A stretch of DNA of 64,000 nt from Alopecurus myosuroides (lineage: Eukaryota > Streptophyta > Magnoliopsida > Poales > Poaceae): the NCBI GenBank assembly GCA_028641055.1, contig CM054061.1:29313523-29377522 (forward strand). Reading direction: 5' to 3'. Position 1 is the first letter of the stretch; each line of letters starts with the position of its first letter. The position numbers and the translations under genes are program-made. The notes beneath the pieces were generated by a model. That model searched no databases. It saw nothing but the letters and a program-made list of their open reading frames with translations, and was not told the DNA's origin. Shown here one piece after another: positions 44,701 to 57,269 of this stretch.

Positions 44701-45718
44701 CACAAATTGGGCAAAGGCTTCCCCATGGATATAGGGATGCCATCCTAGAAGCTCACACGACGCTCTTGGCTATTCGTACGGTGTGTTTGGTAGTTTATGT
44801 CACCCTAACTTGGATTTCCCAAATAAGACAGGCTAACCTTATACAGGTTGGGCTGAGATTTTTTCAGGTATTTGGTGGCCTAACGTATTGAGTTAGGCCA
44901 AGATGAGATGTTGTTTGGTGGCTTGTATGTGATGAGCTAGGCTGAGTCATTTTACCATTTCAACCGTGTGTAATATCATTTCAATAATGCTCGTATCATA
45001 TGGTTGGATTAGCTTAATTTGTAATCTACATAAAATTTTATAATTGAAAATATTATATCATAGTTTTTACTCATAGGTCCTATAAGTCCAGGAAATGAAA
45101 TTACAATCAGGTCCAAATTATTACACAAAGGACCATGAAAAGAATTTAGAAAAAAAGCAATCGAGTCCTTAGATATCTTCCAACATCCATGGCGGGTGAG
45201 AAGGTCTCCGTCGGCGCTTGGGCTCCCTGTGGTGATGCGAGGAGACGACGAAGGTTGTCCTGCATGGAGGAGCGAGGCCGCGGTAGAGGTCCTCTATGGC
45301 ATGGCGCACGAAAATCTCGTTGGCGGTGCTTGGAATCTCTATGGCGACGCGAGGAGGCAGTTGTTGTTGTTCTCCGTGGCAGCGCGAATGACGGTTGTCG
45401 GTCCTTCATGGAGACATGAGGCAAGGAGATGGGGGGTGGAGCTCGATGGTGTGAGGAAAGGAGGACGCGGCGCGATGGAAGGAGGAGGCGTTGCCGGGCT
45501 CGGTGGGAGGATCAGGAGTACGCGAGGAGAGAAGGAGACAAGGGCGAATGAGCAGGGGGTTCATGAGGGGCTGGCGCGACGCGATGATGGGGCCCGCGCA
45601 TGGGATTTTCCCCTATCAGCTCAGCCCAGCTAAGTTGTGAAGTTCGATCTAAGCTTCTCTCCTCGGCATTGCTGACATAGATTTTCGGGGCGAGCTGGGC
45701 ATGGCCTACACACACGAC
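44701..45718. other. Intergenic or DNA-transposon-like sequence
   Basis: Includes 'gtgtgtttggtagtttatgtc' (44779) and, beyond the nested element 45719-55594, 'catgggctaccaaatag' (55602). These are inverted relative to each other (TTTGGTAG...ATGTC), so this may be a TIR transposon split by the insertion. The GC-rich part (45190-45600) has open frames without recognisable products. Confidence 0.35.
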
Positions 45719-46838
45719 TGATGATGCTGGCGTGATCACACGTCCGTTGGGTTACCCCAAGTGGAAGGTACGATGTAGTCTAGCGGAATTTTCTCCCAAT
45801 TGTGGAACCAGTGTTTGTCGAACAGTAGGGTTTCGAAAACTTGGAGAAGGTTGTTTGTTGGGTGGCACATCAACAAGTGTGAAATCTGCACACAACACAC
45901 AAACTCTCTCTTGCCCCAATTTTCCGGAAGGTTGTTAGTCTTCCGGTATTGCTGAAACTAGAGACTAAAAGTATAGATGATTTGAAAGCAATAAAAGTAA
46001 AAACGGTACAAAAAAAACAATAATGAAAGTGTTTAAAAGAAGGTTTCATCAATGAGGAAAATAGGACCGGGGACCATAAGTTCACCAGTGGTATCTCTCC
46101 AAAGAAGACATACATGTTGGGTGAACAAATTACAGCTGGGCAATTAACAAATCATGAACGTATAACAATACTATTATGACTAGATATAATTCACGGGTTC
46201 TAACATTGTACGCATTACGTCAAGACAAATAAACCGCTATACATCATGCATCTATTACTAATAGTCCAGCTTGAGAAATCTATCCAGCAAATCCCACTGG
46301 TATTAAGTTGCAGCAACAAAGTGATTTCTTTGTGTGCAACAGACAATTGTATTAAATGTAATCAGTAGTTCTCATCCATAGACAAGAGCACCGCTGTTTT
46401 TTCCCTAGTGGCAACAACACATCCCTCATCCATCACGTTTCTTTCACTTGAGTACAGAAGGGAGACATGAACCTATTATCTAGTATATAAACACTCTTTT
46501 GGAGGTGAAACAATTCCATGGCCAAGGTAATCATAAACACCAGAGAGCATTCCAAGACAATATTAGAACTCTCTAAAAATATAAGTGAAACATCTCAAAT
46601 TGACATGAACAAAATAATCATAATCTCATGGTTCATCGTCTCATGGTTCATCAAATCCTAGCAAATACAACATGCACAATTACATAACAGTGGTCTCGAT
46701 TATGTGAGGGAGCTCACGAGATTCTAAATATGGAGGCATAACGGAGAGAGATACTGTCTAGCAACTACTATGGACCCGTAGTCCCGAGATGAACTACCCA
46801 TGCATCATCGTGGAGGAAATGATGGCAATGTAGAGGCC
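45719..46838 (-). repeat. 3' LTR of element 3, downstream part
   Basis: Related to but clearly diverged from the A2 LTRs ('gaacaaattacagctgggcaatt', 'tatggacccgtagtcc'). Ends GCATCATCA at 45719 on the minus strand. Interrupted by A2 after 46838. Confidence 0.75.
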
Positions 46839-47910
46839 TGGTGGTGCAGGTCTTGCACTCATTGGGAAACCCCAAGAGAAAGGTTTGATGAGCAGAGCAA
46901 CAAGTTTCTCTCAGTAAAGAAACCAAGGTTGGATCGACCAGTAGGCGGAAGGAGTAACTTCGGAAGGTTGATGCAGCTGAGTTGGCAGGGCGCACTACCG
47001 GTTCAGCAGCAACGTGGAACCTACACAACACAAACAATTCACTTTGCCCCAATGAAGCAGTGAGGTTGTCAATCTCACCGGTTTTGCTGATAACAAAGAG
47101 GTAAATGTATGGTGTTGAAAACAATATGAGAACAGTATGAAAACAGTAGCAGAAGTGTGAAAACAGTGTGAAAACAATGGAAGCAGTGTGTGTACTATCA
47201 GAATGAGAAAATGGACCGGGGTCCACAGTTCACTAGAGGTGTCTCTCCATAAAAAGATAGCTAACAAGCGTGGTGAACAAATTATAGTTGGGAAATTGAC
47301 ATATAAAGAACATGCATGACAAAAAGATTACTATGAGATTCATACGGGCATTACAACAAAATACATAGATTGTCATCCAACTGAATCTATGACTAATAAT
47401 ATACCCTTCGAATATCATCCAAACAAACGTTGGGTATTAAGTTGCAAGCAACGGATAATCGCAGTAAGCAAGGTGTGTAATGTAAACAATGTAAACGAAG
47501 TAAACATCGTTGTTTTCTCCCTAATGGCAACAACACATCCTCCATCTGTCACGTTTCTGTCACTCGAGCACAGATGCAAAGGAGGCATGAACCACTATCG
47601 AGCATAAATACTCCATATTGGAGTCACTAGCATCTACTTGGCCCGGAGAGGGGGGCACACCATACTCCGTGGAACCTTCGGGAATTCTAAGACTCCCGGG
47701 CTTCGAATTTTCCAATTCCGAGAATATTTCCAGAATAACTTTTCTGAAACTAAAAACATCAGAAAACAGGGAACTCGCTCTATGGCATCTTGTCAATAGG
47801 TTAGTCCGGAAAATCGGTAAAAATGACATAAAGTGTAGGGAAAACATGTACCATATGGCATGAAAACAACATGGAACATCAGAAATTTTATATAGGTTTA
47901 TGACGTATCA
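46839..47910 (-). repeat. 3' LTR of element A2 (internally deleted)
   Basis: 1072 bp versus 1594 bp for the partner. The missing piece corresponds to about 52290-52830 of the other LTR, with the junction near 47640. Confidence 0.8.
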
Positions 47911-49990
47911 ATATCCCCAAGCTTAGTTCCTACTCGTCCTCGAGTAGGTAAACGATAAAAACACATAATTTCTAAGGTGACATGCTACCAACATGAACTT
48001 GATCATCTAAATTGTAAAAGCATAAGCATAGCAGAGATCATAGAACTTTAACACAAGCATGATAAATAAAATTCTAACAATAAAACATAGCAACCACCTT
48101 GCATCATGAGAAGTAACACAAACAAAAGATCATGAATAATAATGCACTCGAAAGATATACGTTTGTTTCAAGCATAGAGATAACATGGCAAAGTGATATT
48201 TTGCTTGACCTTAAGAATGGGGCAAAACATAAATGCGAGGACACCTTCAAAGTTCATGAGGAAGACTAGAACAAATAATTTTAGAACAAATAATAACACC
48301 TCATGAATCAATTAATAATGTTTCTAGGACAAATGCACATTAAACTCAGAATGGCAACCATGCTCTCTCAACTGTGCATAAAGTTAGAAGATGGAGACTC
48401 AACATAAAAGTAAAAGAAAGTCCCTTCGCAAAGGAAAGCAGGGATCACTCATGTGCTAGAGCTTTTTATTTTATTAAACAGAGTTATAAAATGGTTGACA
48501 CTCTTACCAACCTTTCTTACACATACCATGGCTAACCGAATCCTCGGGTGCCTGCAAACAATCACATACCATGGAGGAGTGTCTAATTTTGAGAGAGGTG
48601 TATGCTTATGTCAACGAATAGTAAACAGAAAATACAGTATGTCACAATCCGACTAGACTTCACAATAGAGGCTCCCATAGAAGGACGCATATGGGTGGAA
48701 GGTCATCCCTCTTTCTCTTCTATTTACACAATTATGCTTTGACTAATAAATCAGGGGGAAAATAGTGAAGAGAATTTGTTGTATTACTTTGGGGTTGGGC
48801 ACCCCGCTGCCGGCTCTTATATCAATTGGATAAGAGGATGAAGCCCACGAAAACTGTACTACTGCTTTCAAACACTAAGCATTTCATAATAAACAAAAAC
48901 TCTCCAAGAGATGCAGCAATGAAACAAGAGAGTACTAACACAAATCTACTAAAACTAACAGCTCTAAATAAGAGATGCAAGAAAAACGGGAGCTAAACAG
49001 GAAATTTGAAGCAGCTAGAAGAAAACCTAAGAATACGAACATAACAAGTATTCAAACGAAAAAGCGGGGCGTGTCTCTCTCCAACAGAAAGAATGCTAGG
49101 GTCCAACTATATTATTTCAGCAAGGAAAACAAAAGAAAACAAAGGAAAACAAAAGAAAAACAAACAGGCGCTCCAAGTAAAATTCACATGATGTGACCAA
49201 ATAAAAATATAGTTTCACTAGAAGTGACCTCATAAATTGTTAATGAAGAAGGGGATGCCTTGGGCATCCCCAAGATTAGATGCTTGAGTCTTATTAGAAT
49301 TTGATGGGATGAACCACGGGGGCATCCCCAAGATTTTCCTTTGCACTCTTCTTGATCACATTAGATCACCCTCTTCTCTTGACCCTTGAAAACTTCCTTC
49401 ACACCACACTCAAAGAGTAATTCGCATTAGAGGGTTAGTGCAGCAAACAAAAATTCATGGGTTCTGTATGGGCACAAGTGGTATTGATACTTTTAAACAT
49501 TAGCTACATCCACTGATGTTTCGTGAAGAAAAGAAATCCACTTGACATCGTAAAAGAGCAAATGCAAGAAAAATGGCAGAATCTGCCAAAACCAGAACAG
49601 TCTGCAAAGACGAATTTTTTTGGGGCACTTACGTTGCTCAGATCGAAAAACTTAAAGAACACAAAATTTGCGGCATTAGATGAGGAATAAGCACAAACAA
49701 TTTCAGATCATTGTAATCTTTATGGATTTTATACGATTTTTACGGTGCACAGCAGAAATCTGTTTCCTGTGCAGAAATCCAAAACCAACTCCAACTCTCG
49801 TCGGAAACTTTACTTGGCACAACTAAAACATGAAAATAAAGATAAAAATATTTTCTACAGAAGTATACAACCCCTTGACTCAAAGAAAACAGAGAAAAAC
49901 GAAGCAAAAAACAAAACCATGGGTTATCTCCCAAGAAGTGCTTTCCTTAACGCCTTTTAGCTAGGCCCGGAAAAGTGGAATCAAATGTTT
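47911..49990 (-). other. Non-coding 3' interior of element A2
   Basis: AT-rich. It starts (minus-strand end) with the polypurine tract and shares blocks with 1-2262 of A1 in opposite orientation. No supported ORF. Confidence 0.65.
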
Positions 49991-51367
49991 TCAAGTGAAG
50001 AAGATGCTCACATTAGAAATATGAATTAAGAAAAAGAGAGCATCAATAAGAAGGTATAAAACAAATTTAAGTCTAACCCACTTCCTATGCATAGGAATCT
50101 TGTAAATAAATAAATCAAAGAAGCTCAAACTAGAAATCATTTGAAGGTAGAACAAGAGCAACTTTAGAACTTTCAACAAAAAGAGATGTGTTTTAGTAAC
50201 ATGAAAATTCCTACAACCATATTTTCCTCTCTCATAATAATTTCCACTAGCATCATGAACAAACTCAACAACATAATTATCACATAAAGCATGTTTGTCA
50301 TGGTCTAAAAGCACCCAATTCATATCAAGCTCCAAAATAGTGGGATCAAAATTTAAAATCAGCTCCTCTTTTCCCCCACTTTTAGCAATATCAAAACGAG
50401 ATGATTGATCGCTTATAAAAGGTCTGGGACCACTAATAGCAATCCCATTTTCAGTAGCATTATGATTTATAACATCAAGTAACACAGGACCATCATCTGG
50501 AGCATTATCATATAAATTTTCTAAACGAACTTCCTCATTATCATGAATATCAATAGTTGGAATAAACAGAGGATTATCATACGGTTTATCAAAGTAGCAT
50601 GGATTATCATAAATAACAGTAGCAATATTATTATCACAAGTTTATTTCATAGTAGTATCAAGGTCAAAAGTATAGCAAGTATCAATTTCATCAAAAAGGG
50701 ATATTTCAAAAGAATCAATAGGATCATCACTTTCATCAAATAATGTATGATTTAAAGAGTTACTCTCATTGGAAGGTAGACATGGGTAGCTCCATTCTTC
50801 CTCCTCTTGATCATCACTCTCCTCCTCTTTTTCATCCAATGATATTCCAGATTCAACAATTTCTTTTTCCATGGGCTCCTGCAAAGCATTAGTATCCTCC
50901 TTTGGGGGAGAGCATCCATTAAGATATTTAAGTATGTAGTAATTACAATCCTTGTAATTATCAAAGCAATATTCAAGTATATCATAAATCTCATATTTAT
51001 AAGGTGCATCATCAATACTTTCAAGCAAATAGGCAATTTTGAATACACCCTTCCAAGCAATAAATTCCTCAATTTGTTCCACATCATAAAAGTCATAATT
51101 TCCTTTAACATAAGAAGATATGGTAACATTATCATTATACTCAAATTGAAAAGGGAGGTGTTTATACCTCCTACAGCAGTAGGATTTATCAAAGCAATAA
51201 GTAACATTATAAGTAGAGCACAAGTTTTTAGCATAGTCATGCAATTTATTAATTTGCTCCTATAAGTGTATCCCTTTTTGTGACAAGCGGTGTTCCTTAT
51301 AATATTTTTGTTGCTCATCCGTGAACCTACCTTGCCAATAAGATCTAGTTTCAAAGGCATCAAACAT
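49991..51367 (-). pseudogene. Unknown acidic ORF of element A2 with two in-frame stops
   Basis: One continuous minus frame from the ATG at 51367 (MFDAFETRSYWQGRF) to the stop at 49991, 459 codons including the final stop, broken only by TAG (51260-51262) and TAA (50642-50644), with no frameshift. It is rich in Asp, Glu, Tyr and Asn (SLDEKEEESDDQEEEEW). The last about 60 residues contain two hydrophobic stretches (LLKVLKLLLFYLQMISSLSF and FVLYLLIDALFFLIHI) separated by MHRKWVRLK, possibly membrane-spanning. I recognise no gag, protease or other domain and assign no function. It occupies the place after the primer-binding site where gag would be. Confidence 0.55.
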
Positions 51368-51461
51368 TGATAGCAAGAATAATAAAGCAAGTAACAAGCA
51401 AAACAATAACAAAGTAAAAATTGATTGGACTTGAGAGACTCCCCTTGCAGATATTCTCTTC

Positions 51462-51479
51462 CTCCCCGGCAACGGCGCT
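51462..51479 (-). promoter_or_regulatory. Primer-binding site of element A2
   Basis: Minus-strand AGCGCCGTTGCCGGGGAG resembles the TGGCGCCGTTGCCGGGGA site common in plant Gypsy elements. It lies about 12 nt after the 5' LTR end, a wider gap than usual. Confidence 0.65.
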
Positions 51480-51490
51480 AGAAAATGCTT

Positions 51491-53084
51491 TGATGGTGCA
51501 GGTCTTGCACTCGTTGGGAAACCCCAAGAGGAAGGTTTGATGAGCAAAGCAGCAAGTTTCCCTCAGTAAAGAAACCAAGGTTGAATCGACCAGTAGGATG
51601 AAGGAGTAACTTAGGAAGGTTGATGCAGCTGAGGTGGGAGGAAGCACTACCGGTTCAGCAGCAACGTGGAACCTGCACACAACACAAACAATTCACTTTG
51701 CCCGAACGAAGCAGTGAGGTTGTCAATCTCATCGGTTTTGCTGATAACAAAGAGGTTAAATGTATTGTGTGGAAAAAAATATGAGACGGTCTGAAAACAG
51801 TAGTAGCAGTGTTAAAACAGTGGAAGAAGTGTGAAAACAATGGAAGCGGTGTGTGTACTATCAGAATGAGAAAATGGACTGGGGTCCACAGTTCACTACA
51901 GGTGTCTCTCCATAAAATATAGCTAACAAGCATGGTGAACAAATTACAGCTGGGCAATTGATAGATAAAGAACATGCATGACAAAAAGATTACTATGAGA
52001 TTCATGCGGGCATTACAACAAAATACATAGATCGTCATCCAACTGCATCTATGACTAATAATCCACCCTTCGAATATCATCCGAACAAACGTTGGGTATT
52101 AAGTTGCAAGCAACGGATAATCGCAGTAAGCAAGGCGTGTAATGTAAACGAAGTAAACATCGTTGTTTTCTCCCTAATGGCACCAACACATCCTCCATTC
52201 GTCACGTTTTTGTCACTCGAGCACAGATGCAAAGGAGGCATGAACCCACTATCGAGCATAAATACTCCCTCTTGGAGTCACTAGCATCTACTTGGCCAGA
52301 GCATATACTAACAACAAAGAGCATGCAAGATCATAAATAACATACACATGAAGATAACATGATAGATTTATAATCAACAGACATAGAATTCAATAATCAT
52401 CGGATCCCAGCAAAGACAACATGTATCATTACAAATAGATGATCTCGATCATGTTAGGCAGCTCACGAGATCTAAACATGAGGCATAAGGTGGAGAGTAC
52501 AACCATCTAGCTACTTCTATGGACCTGTAGTCCAAGGATGAACTACTCACTCATCACTCCGGAGGCGGGCATGGTGGTGTAGACCCCTCCGGTGATGAAT
52601 TCCCCTCCTGGCAGGGTGCCGGGGAGAGCTCCAGAACCCTTCCGATCTCAGGTTGACGATGACGGCGGCCTTGGGTGTTTCTGAGGACGAAGTGGTATAT
52701 TTTTAGGGTTGACGTATCGGGGGGAATAAATAGGCAAAAGGGCGATGGCGGTGGATGCCCGAGGGGTCCACACCACCCCAGGTGTGGCCAAGGGGCGCGC
52801 TGCCCTATGGTGTAGCCCCCTCCGGGCCTCTTCGGGACTCCGTGGAACCTTCGGGAATTCTAATACTTCCGGGCTTTGAATTTTCCAATTCCGAGAATAT
52901 TTCCAGAAAAACTTTTCGGAAACTAAAAACAGCAGAAAAACAGGGAACTCGCTCTGTGGCATCTTGTCAATAGGTTAGGCCGGAAAATCTATAAAAATGA
53001 CATAAAGTACAGGGAAAACATATAGCATATGGCATGAAAAAAACATGGAACATCAGAAATTATAGATAAGTTTATGATGTATGT
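51491..53084 (-). repeat. 5' LTR of element A2
   Basis: 1594 bp. It ends CTGCACCATCA at 51491 on the minus strand, with a GC-rich promoter-proximal region at about 52600-52850 and 'cctatttattcc' (TATA-like, about 52723-52734). Confidence 0.8.
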
Positions 53085-53089
53085 AGGCC

Positions 53090-53610
53090 TTCGATGAAAA
53101 TTCCGACCTTCGGCAGGGGGCGGAACAGGGCTGCAGAAACCCTAGATTGGACTTTGGAGGTGATGGCGTCTCTCTGTATGTTTCGTGGAAAATAACTTTG
53201 TCCACGAAATTTTTAGGGTTAGGGCAACTTATAGGAGAAAAGGCGGCGCGAGTCGGTGGCCAGGGCATCCAGGGGCCTACCAGCCTCGGCCTAGGGTGGG
53301 GTCGCGCCTGGCGCCCCTGGTGCCCCCTGGCTCTCCTCCAGTTCTTCTTTGGACTTCGTCTTCATTCCGGGTAAAAAAATGATCTTCGTAGATTTTCAGC
53401 CCTTTCCGAGAATATTTCCTTTAGAACTTTTCTGAAATAGAAAAACAACAAAAAAACAGCAACATGCTTGGGACATCTTGTCAATAGGTTAGTGTATGAA
53501 AACATCCGGAAAATGAAGGAAAACATGTGAAAGCATGATAAAAAATATAGGCATTAAAAATAAAACAAGCATAGATCATAAAAAATTATACATACGTTTG
53601 CAACGTATCA
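53090..53610 (-). repeat. 3' LTR of element 3, start part
   Basis: Starts TGATACGTTGCAAACG at 53610 on the minus strand. The segment 'tttccgagaatatttcct' also occurs in the 5' LTR fragment at 55352-55594. Continues below 46838 after A2. Confidence 0.75.
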
Positions 53611-55351
53611 GCATCCCCAAGCTTAACTCATCCTCGTCCTCGAGTAGGTAAGTGATAACAAAATAATTTTTAAGGTGGCATGAAGGCAACACAATCTTGA
53701 TCAACATTATGTAAAATCATTGCAAGTTGAGATCAAAATAGTTTAACAAAGGCATGATAAATATTATTCGAACTAAAGTAAACTTAGCAACTATTTTGCA
53801 CAAGAAAAGTAGCACAAATAATTGACAATGAGTAATAATGCATTGAAAGTGATAAGTTTTTTTTAATCATAAAGAAAAACATAATAAAATGGTATCCCGT
53901 CTGTCCTTCGTGGAATAGCAAAACATAAATGCCTAGACACCTTCAAAGTTTAAATGGTGACTAGATACAAATAATTTGAGAGAAAACAATACCACAATCA
54001 TGAATCAATCAATAATAATTTTTCGTACTATGCACATTATACTCACTATGCTCTATTAACTGGTGCATAAAGAAAGAAGATGAATACTCATCATAAAAGT
54101 TTAAAAAAAGGCCCTTCGCAGAGGGAAGCGGGGATTACTCATGTGCTAGAGCTTTTTATTTAATAAAACATAGATATTGAAAATATAGTTTTTGAGAGAG
54201 GTGTATGTCTATGTCAACGAATGCTATCAAATGACTTATCATTTTTTATGTTTAATGGCTTCAAGAGCGGATCCCATAGGAGAATAATAACATTCTCCTT
54301 TCTCCTTTGTTTGCACAAGCTAAGTTCATGATTTCTCAAGTCCATAGTGTGAGGAGATTAAATATAATTGTTGTAGCTTATATTTTGTGGGTTGTGAACC
54401 CACATGTATGCTCTTTTAAAAATATTAAGAAATATCAAATTATTCATAATAGTCACGTGTGAAGCTATTAAACACGAAAAAATAATAAAGCACTTAATAC
54501 TTCCTCGTGAGCTAAAACAGGAACACAAAACATGTTTAATAATTTTAAAAGTTTTTAAAGGTAGCACATCAGAAATTTACTTGGAGTGGCGGTGAGATGT
54601 CTGCTCTTTTAAAAATATTAAGAAATATCAAATTATTCATAATAGTCACGTGTGAAGCTATTAAACATGAAGAAATAATAAAGTACTTAATACTTCCTCA
54701 TGAGCTAAAACAGGAACACAAAACATGTTTAATAATTTTAAAAGTTTTTAAAGGTAGCACATAAGAAATTTACTTGGAGTGGCGGTGAGATACCACATAT
54801 AGGTAGGTATGGTGGACACATTAGAATAACTTTGGGTTTTGGGAGTTGGATGCATGAGTAGAGCTCATGCTCAGTACAGGGTGAAGGCTAGAAGAGACTC
54901 AGAGCGACCAACTAATAAGAGAGAAATAACGTCCACGGTCATGCATTGCGACAAAACATTATTAATCAAAGCATAAAGTGATATTACAAGTCAAAAACAA
55001 AATGATCACCAAGGCAAAGAGTGACTGGTTTTATAGTCATAACATGTTGTGAGCATGCGCCAAGTCAATCCAAGTGAATCAATTAAAGGAGAATACCACA
55101 ATACTATGCTTCGTTATAAGGAAACAACACATGATTTAATTTCAATGGCACATTAAGCACTCTAAGTTATTTGAGACTAGTCATGATACATCATATACTA
55201 CTAAGCACACAATTAAAATTACATCTAACATGACATGTTAAAGTCTAAGGCACAGTCAAAACAAGTTTCCTTTTGCACCACTATAAACATAAAATATTTT
55301 ACTCTTTTCCAACACCAATTTACTTATTTGAAACAACTATCAAATTATTCA
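53611..55351 (-). other. Remaining interior of element 3 (non-coding)
   Basis: Begins with a polypurine tract at 53611-53625 and shares phrases with A2 ('cctcgtcctcgagtagg', 'cgcagagggaagcggggat'). No ORF of note. Contains a 193-bp tandem duplication. Confidence 0.65.
54404..54789. repeat. 193-bp tandem duplication (2 copies)
   Basis: Copies 54404-54596 and 54597-54789, each starting ATGT(A/C)TGCTCTTTTAAA and ending GGAGTGGCGGTGAG, with about seven differences. A simple duplication within the element 3 interior. Confidence 0.9.
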
Positions 55352-55594
55352 TTAAAGACCAGAGAGAAAAAAATGTTCTCCATGTATTTTCAACTCTTTC
55401 CGAGAATATTTCCTTCGGAAATTTTCTAAAATAGAATAACAGCAAAAAATAGCAACTGGCCTAAGCCATCTTATTAATAGGTTAGTATATGAAAACATCC
55501 GTAAAACAAAGTAAAACATGATAAAAACATATAGGCATTGGAAGGAAAACAAGCATGTAACATAAAAAATTATAGATACATTTGCAACATATCA
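55352..55594 (-). repeat. 5' LTR fragment of element 3
   Basis: First 243 bp of the LTR (minus-strand start TGATATGTTGCAAATG at 55594), followed on the left by interior sequence, so the rest of this LTR is deleted. ACGAC target duplication adjoins. Confidence 0.7.
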
Positions 55595-55599
55595 ACGAC

Positions 55600-56140
55600 A
55601 TGGGCTACCAAATAGCAGAAAAATGTGTCGGGAGAGAATATTTGAGGTTGGACAGTCTACCAAATACGCCCCGAGGGAATTGTTACATCTCAAGTGAACT
55701 TCACTGTTGGGAAGCCTTGCAGCAAGTGAAATGTTGTTTGAGTTGTAGATGCATGCTAAGTTCTCACAAATATGCAATGTTTTCATATCTATCCTTGTTG
55801 CTAGCCAATTTGAGATGTTCAACATTGTTTTTTATTGATCCGATCCAGCTGCACCTTATAGATGGTTTTTGCTTTTGTTTACCGGTCTTAGTTTCACATA
55901 TATCCACTTTCTAACTCTCTAATATTACCTTTATGTGAAGAAATTAAATAATCTTGTTAAAAAAACTGATACCATATTATGGTGAAATGATAAATACTAG
56001 GGTAGCACATCGGTCACACGGTACATACACGACCTCCTAGTGTGATTCCATTGTACCTGCTAGCCTTAGAGGTTCCCTCTGCTTCCATCAGACCAGATTT
56101 CTAGTGTAACAGTAAGACCGAATCATCCACAAATATTTGC
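55600..56140. other. Unassigned DNA between element 3 and LINE 1
   Basis: Its left end 'catgggctaccaaatag' may be the right terminus of a TIR transposon (see 44701-45718). I see nothing else I can support. Confidence 0.35.
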
Positions 56141-56146
56141 ATGTCT

Positions 56147-57262
56147 TTTTTCTTTTTGAAACAAGTCAAAAGCTTTGCCTATCTCGTTGATTAAGAAAAG
56201 TTTGAAAATTATAAAGCAAGTTAAGAGACCCAAATACAAAAGCTACTCTCTCGGCATAGTGGCACCCAAACGTTTCACGCTCTCCATGATCCAAAGAGAG
56301 GCATTCTTATTAATACACGGGAGGATTAAATTAGGCATGGAGGAAAAAATTGTAAAAACTCTCTCATTCCAAAGTTCCCAAGAGGCGAGAAGAACCAACG
56401 AGGACAGGCCCTTATGTCTTTGAGAATTAACGCCGGTGAAGTAGCACCACCAATTTTTTACCGTGTTGAAGCTATGACAAGCGGAGATGTTGAAGTTCTC
56501 CAACCGAGCAAATTCTAAATACCTTTCTGTATGTGTATAGAATAACGACATTTGAATAGTATATGCATTGTCATGTCCTGTTATCTCATCTAAAGTTGTC
56601 AAAGCCCGCAATTTGGCCATCCTCTATGCTCTAGGTGGTCTGTCGTTCACACCATATTTTGAAGAACCAACCATGCGAAGAACTTTCACTTGTGAGAAGC
56701 AAATTTACCCAAATATCCAGTTTCATAAGCTCCTCAAATTGGGCAAGATATGTTGAGGTCGTGAAGTAGATGATGGAACTAGTTAACTCCCAAGAGATGG
56801 TATCCAAAATGTCTTCATTGAGTTGGACTTCCCGTAGCTTGCACCAAAGAAGATAGAATACATTAATGTGTAAGACTGAGATGCCATATTGGAAGCTCAT
56901 GTCACGAATTAAGAAGTCATTATGCATTGATTGGTGGACGGTGAAGTTATTCCATTTTGAAATTCCATAGATAGACGAAGCAATATCACAAGGCTTTATA
57001 CCTTCAAGCCAAGGGGTGTGCATAAAGTTGAGCATCTTCCCGTTGCCAACGGTAATATCAATGGAAGCATAGAATAGCATGTCCTTTGCAGATCCTTCAG
57101 ATCCGAGGAAGATACCAGGGCACCACCAAGAAAAGCTCAAGAGCTAGCGTGAAGATTGTCGGTTTCTCCTCTTCGAAGTGCTTGGTTGAGATAACTTGTC
57201 AGATTCTTGAGAGTACAACGTCGCATCAGTATCTGATGCTGGACATCACAGAAGACATAGTC
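56147..57262 (-). pseudogene. LINE 1: 5'-truncated non-LTR retrotransposon, RT C-terminal zinc-binding region
   Basis: The minus-strand fragments match the tail of plant L1-type ORF2: WWCPGIFLGSEGS, then SIDITVGNGKMLNF, WLEGIKPCDIA and LDTISWELTSS (57140-56780), and after frame breaks GLSSLVLLASWELWNERVF and LWIMESVKRLGA (about 56420-56250). The zf-RVT Cys/His residues are only partly kept. The RT and endonuclease are missing. The 3' end lies near 56147 at a T-rich run (plus strand cttttttctttttgaaac). Confidence 0.75.
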
Positions 57263-57269
57263 CTCCCAG

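Larger units (their letters stand above)
46839..53084 (-). mobile_element. Element A2: complete non-autonomous Gypsy-type element
   Basis: Minus-oriented, 6246 bp, target duplication AGGCC (46834-46838 and 53085-53089). The 5' LTR is 51491-53084; the 3' LTR is 46839-47910, shortened by an internal deletion near 47640. A primer-binding site (minus-strand GCGCCGTTGCCGGGGA, about 51462-51477) and a polypurine tract (47911-47930) are present. The 3.58-kb interior has no gag-pol motifs, only the unknown ORF at 49991-51367. The outermost LTR bases have mutated (TGT for TCA at 53082-53084), so it is older than the young Copia. Confidence 0.85.
45719..55594 (-). mobile_element. Element 3: internally deleted Gypsy-type element hosting A2
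   Basis: Perfect target duplication ACGAC (45714-45718 and 55595-55599). The minus-oriented 3' LTR (53610-53090 then 46838-45719, ends TGATACGTTGC and GCATCATCA) is complete at 1641 bp once A2 is discounted. The 5' LTR is only its first 243 bp (55594-55352). The 5' LTR remainder and most of the interior, including any pol, are deleted. A polypurine tract, AAGCTTGGGGATGC on the minus strand, lies at about 53611-53625. Confidence 0.8.
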
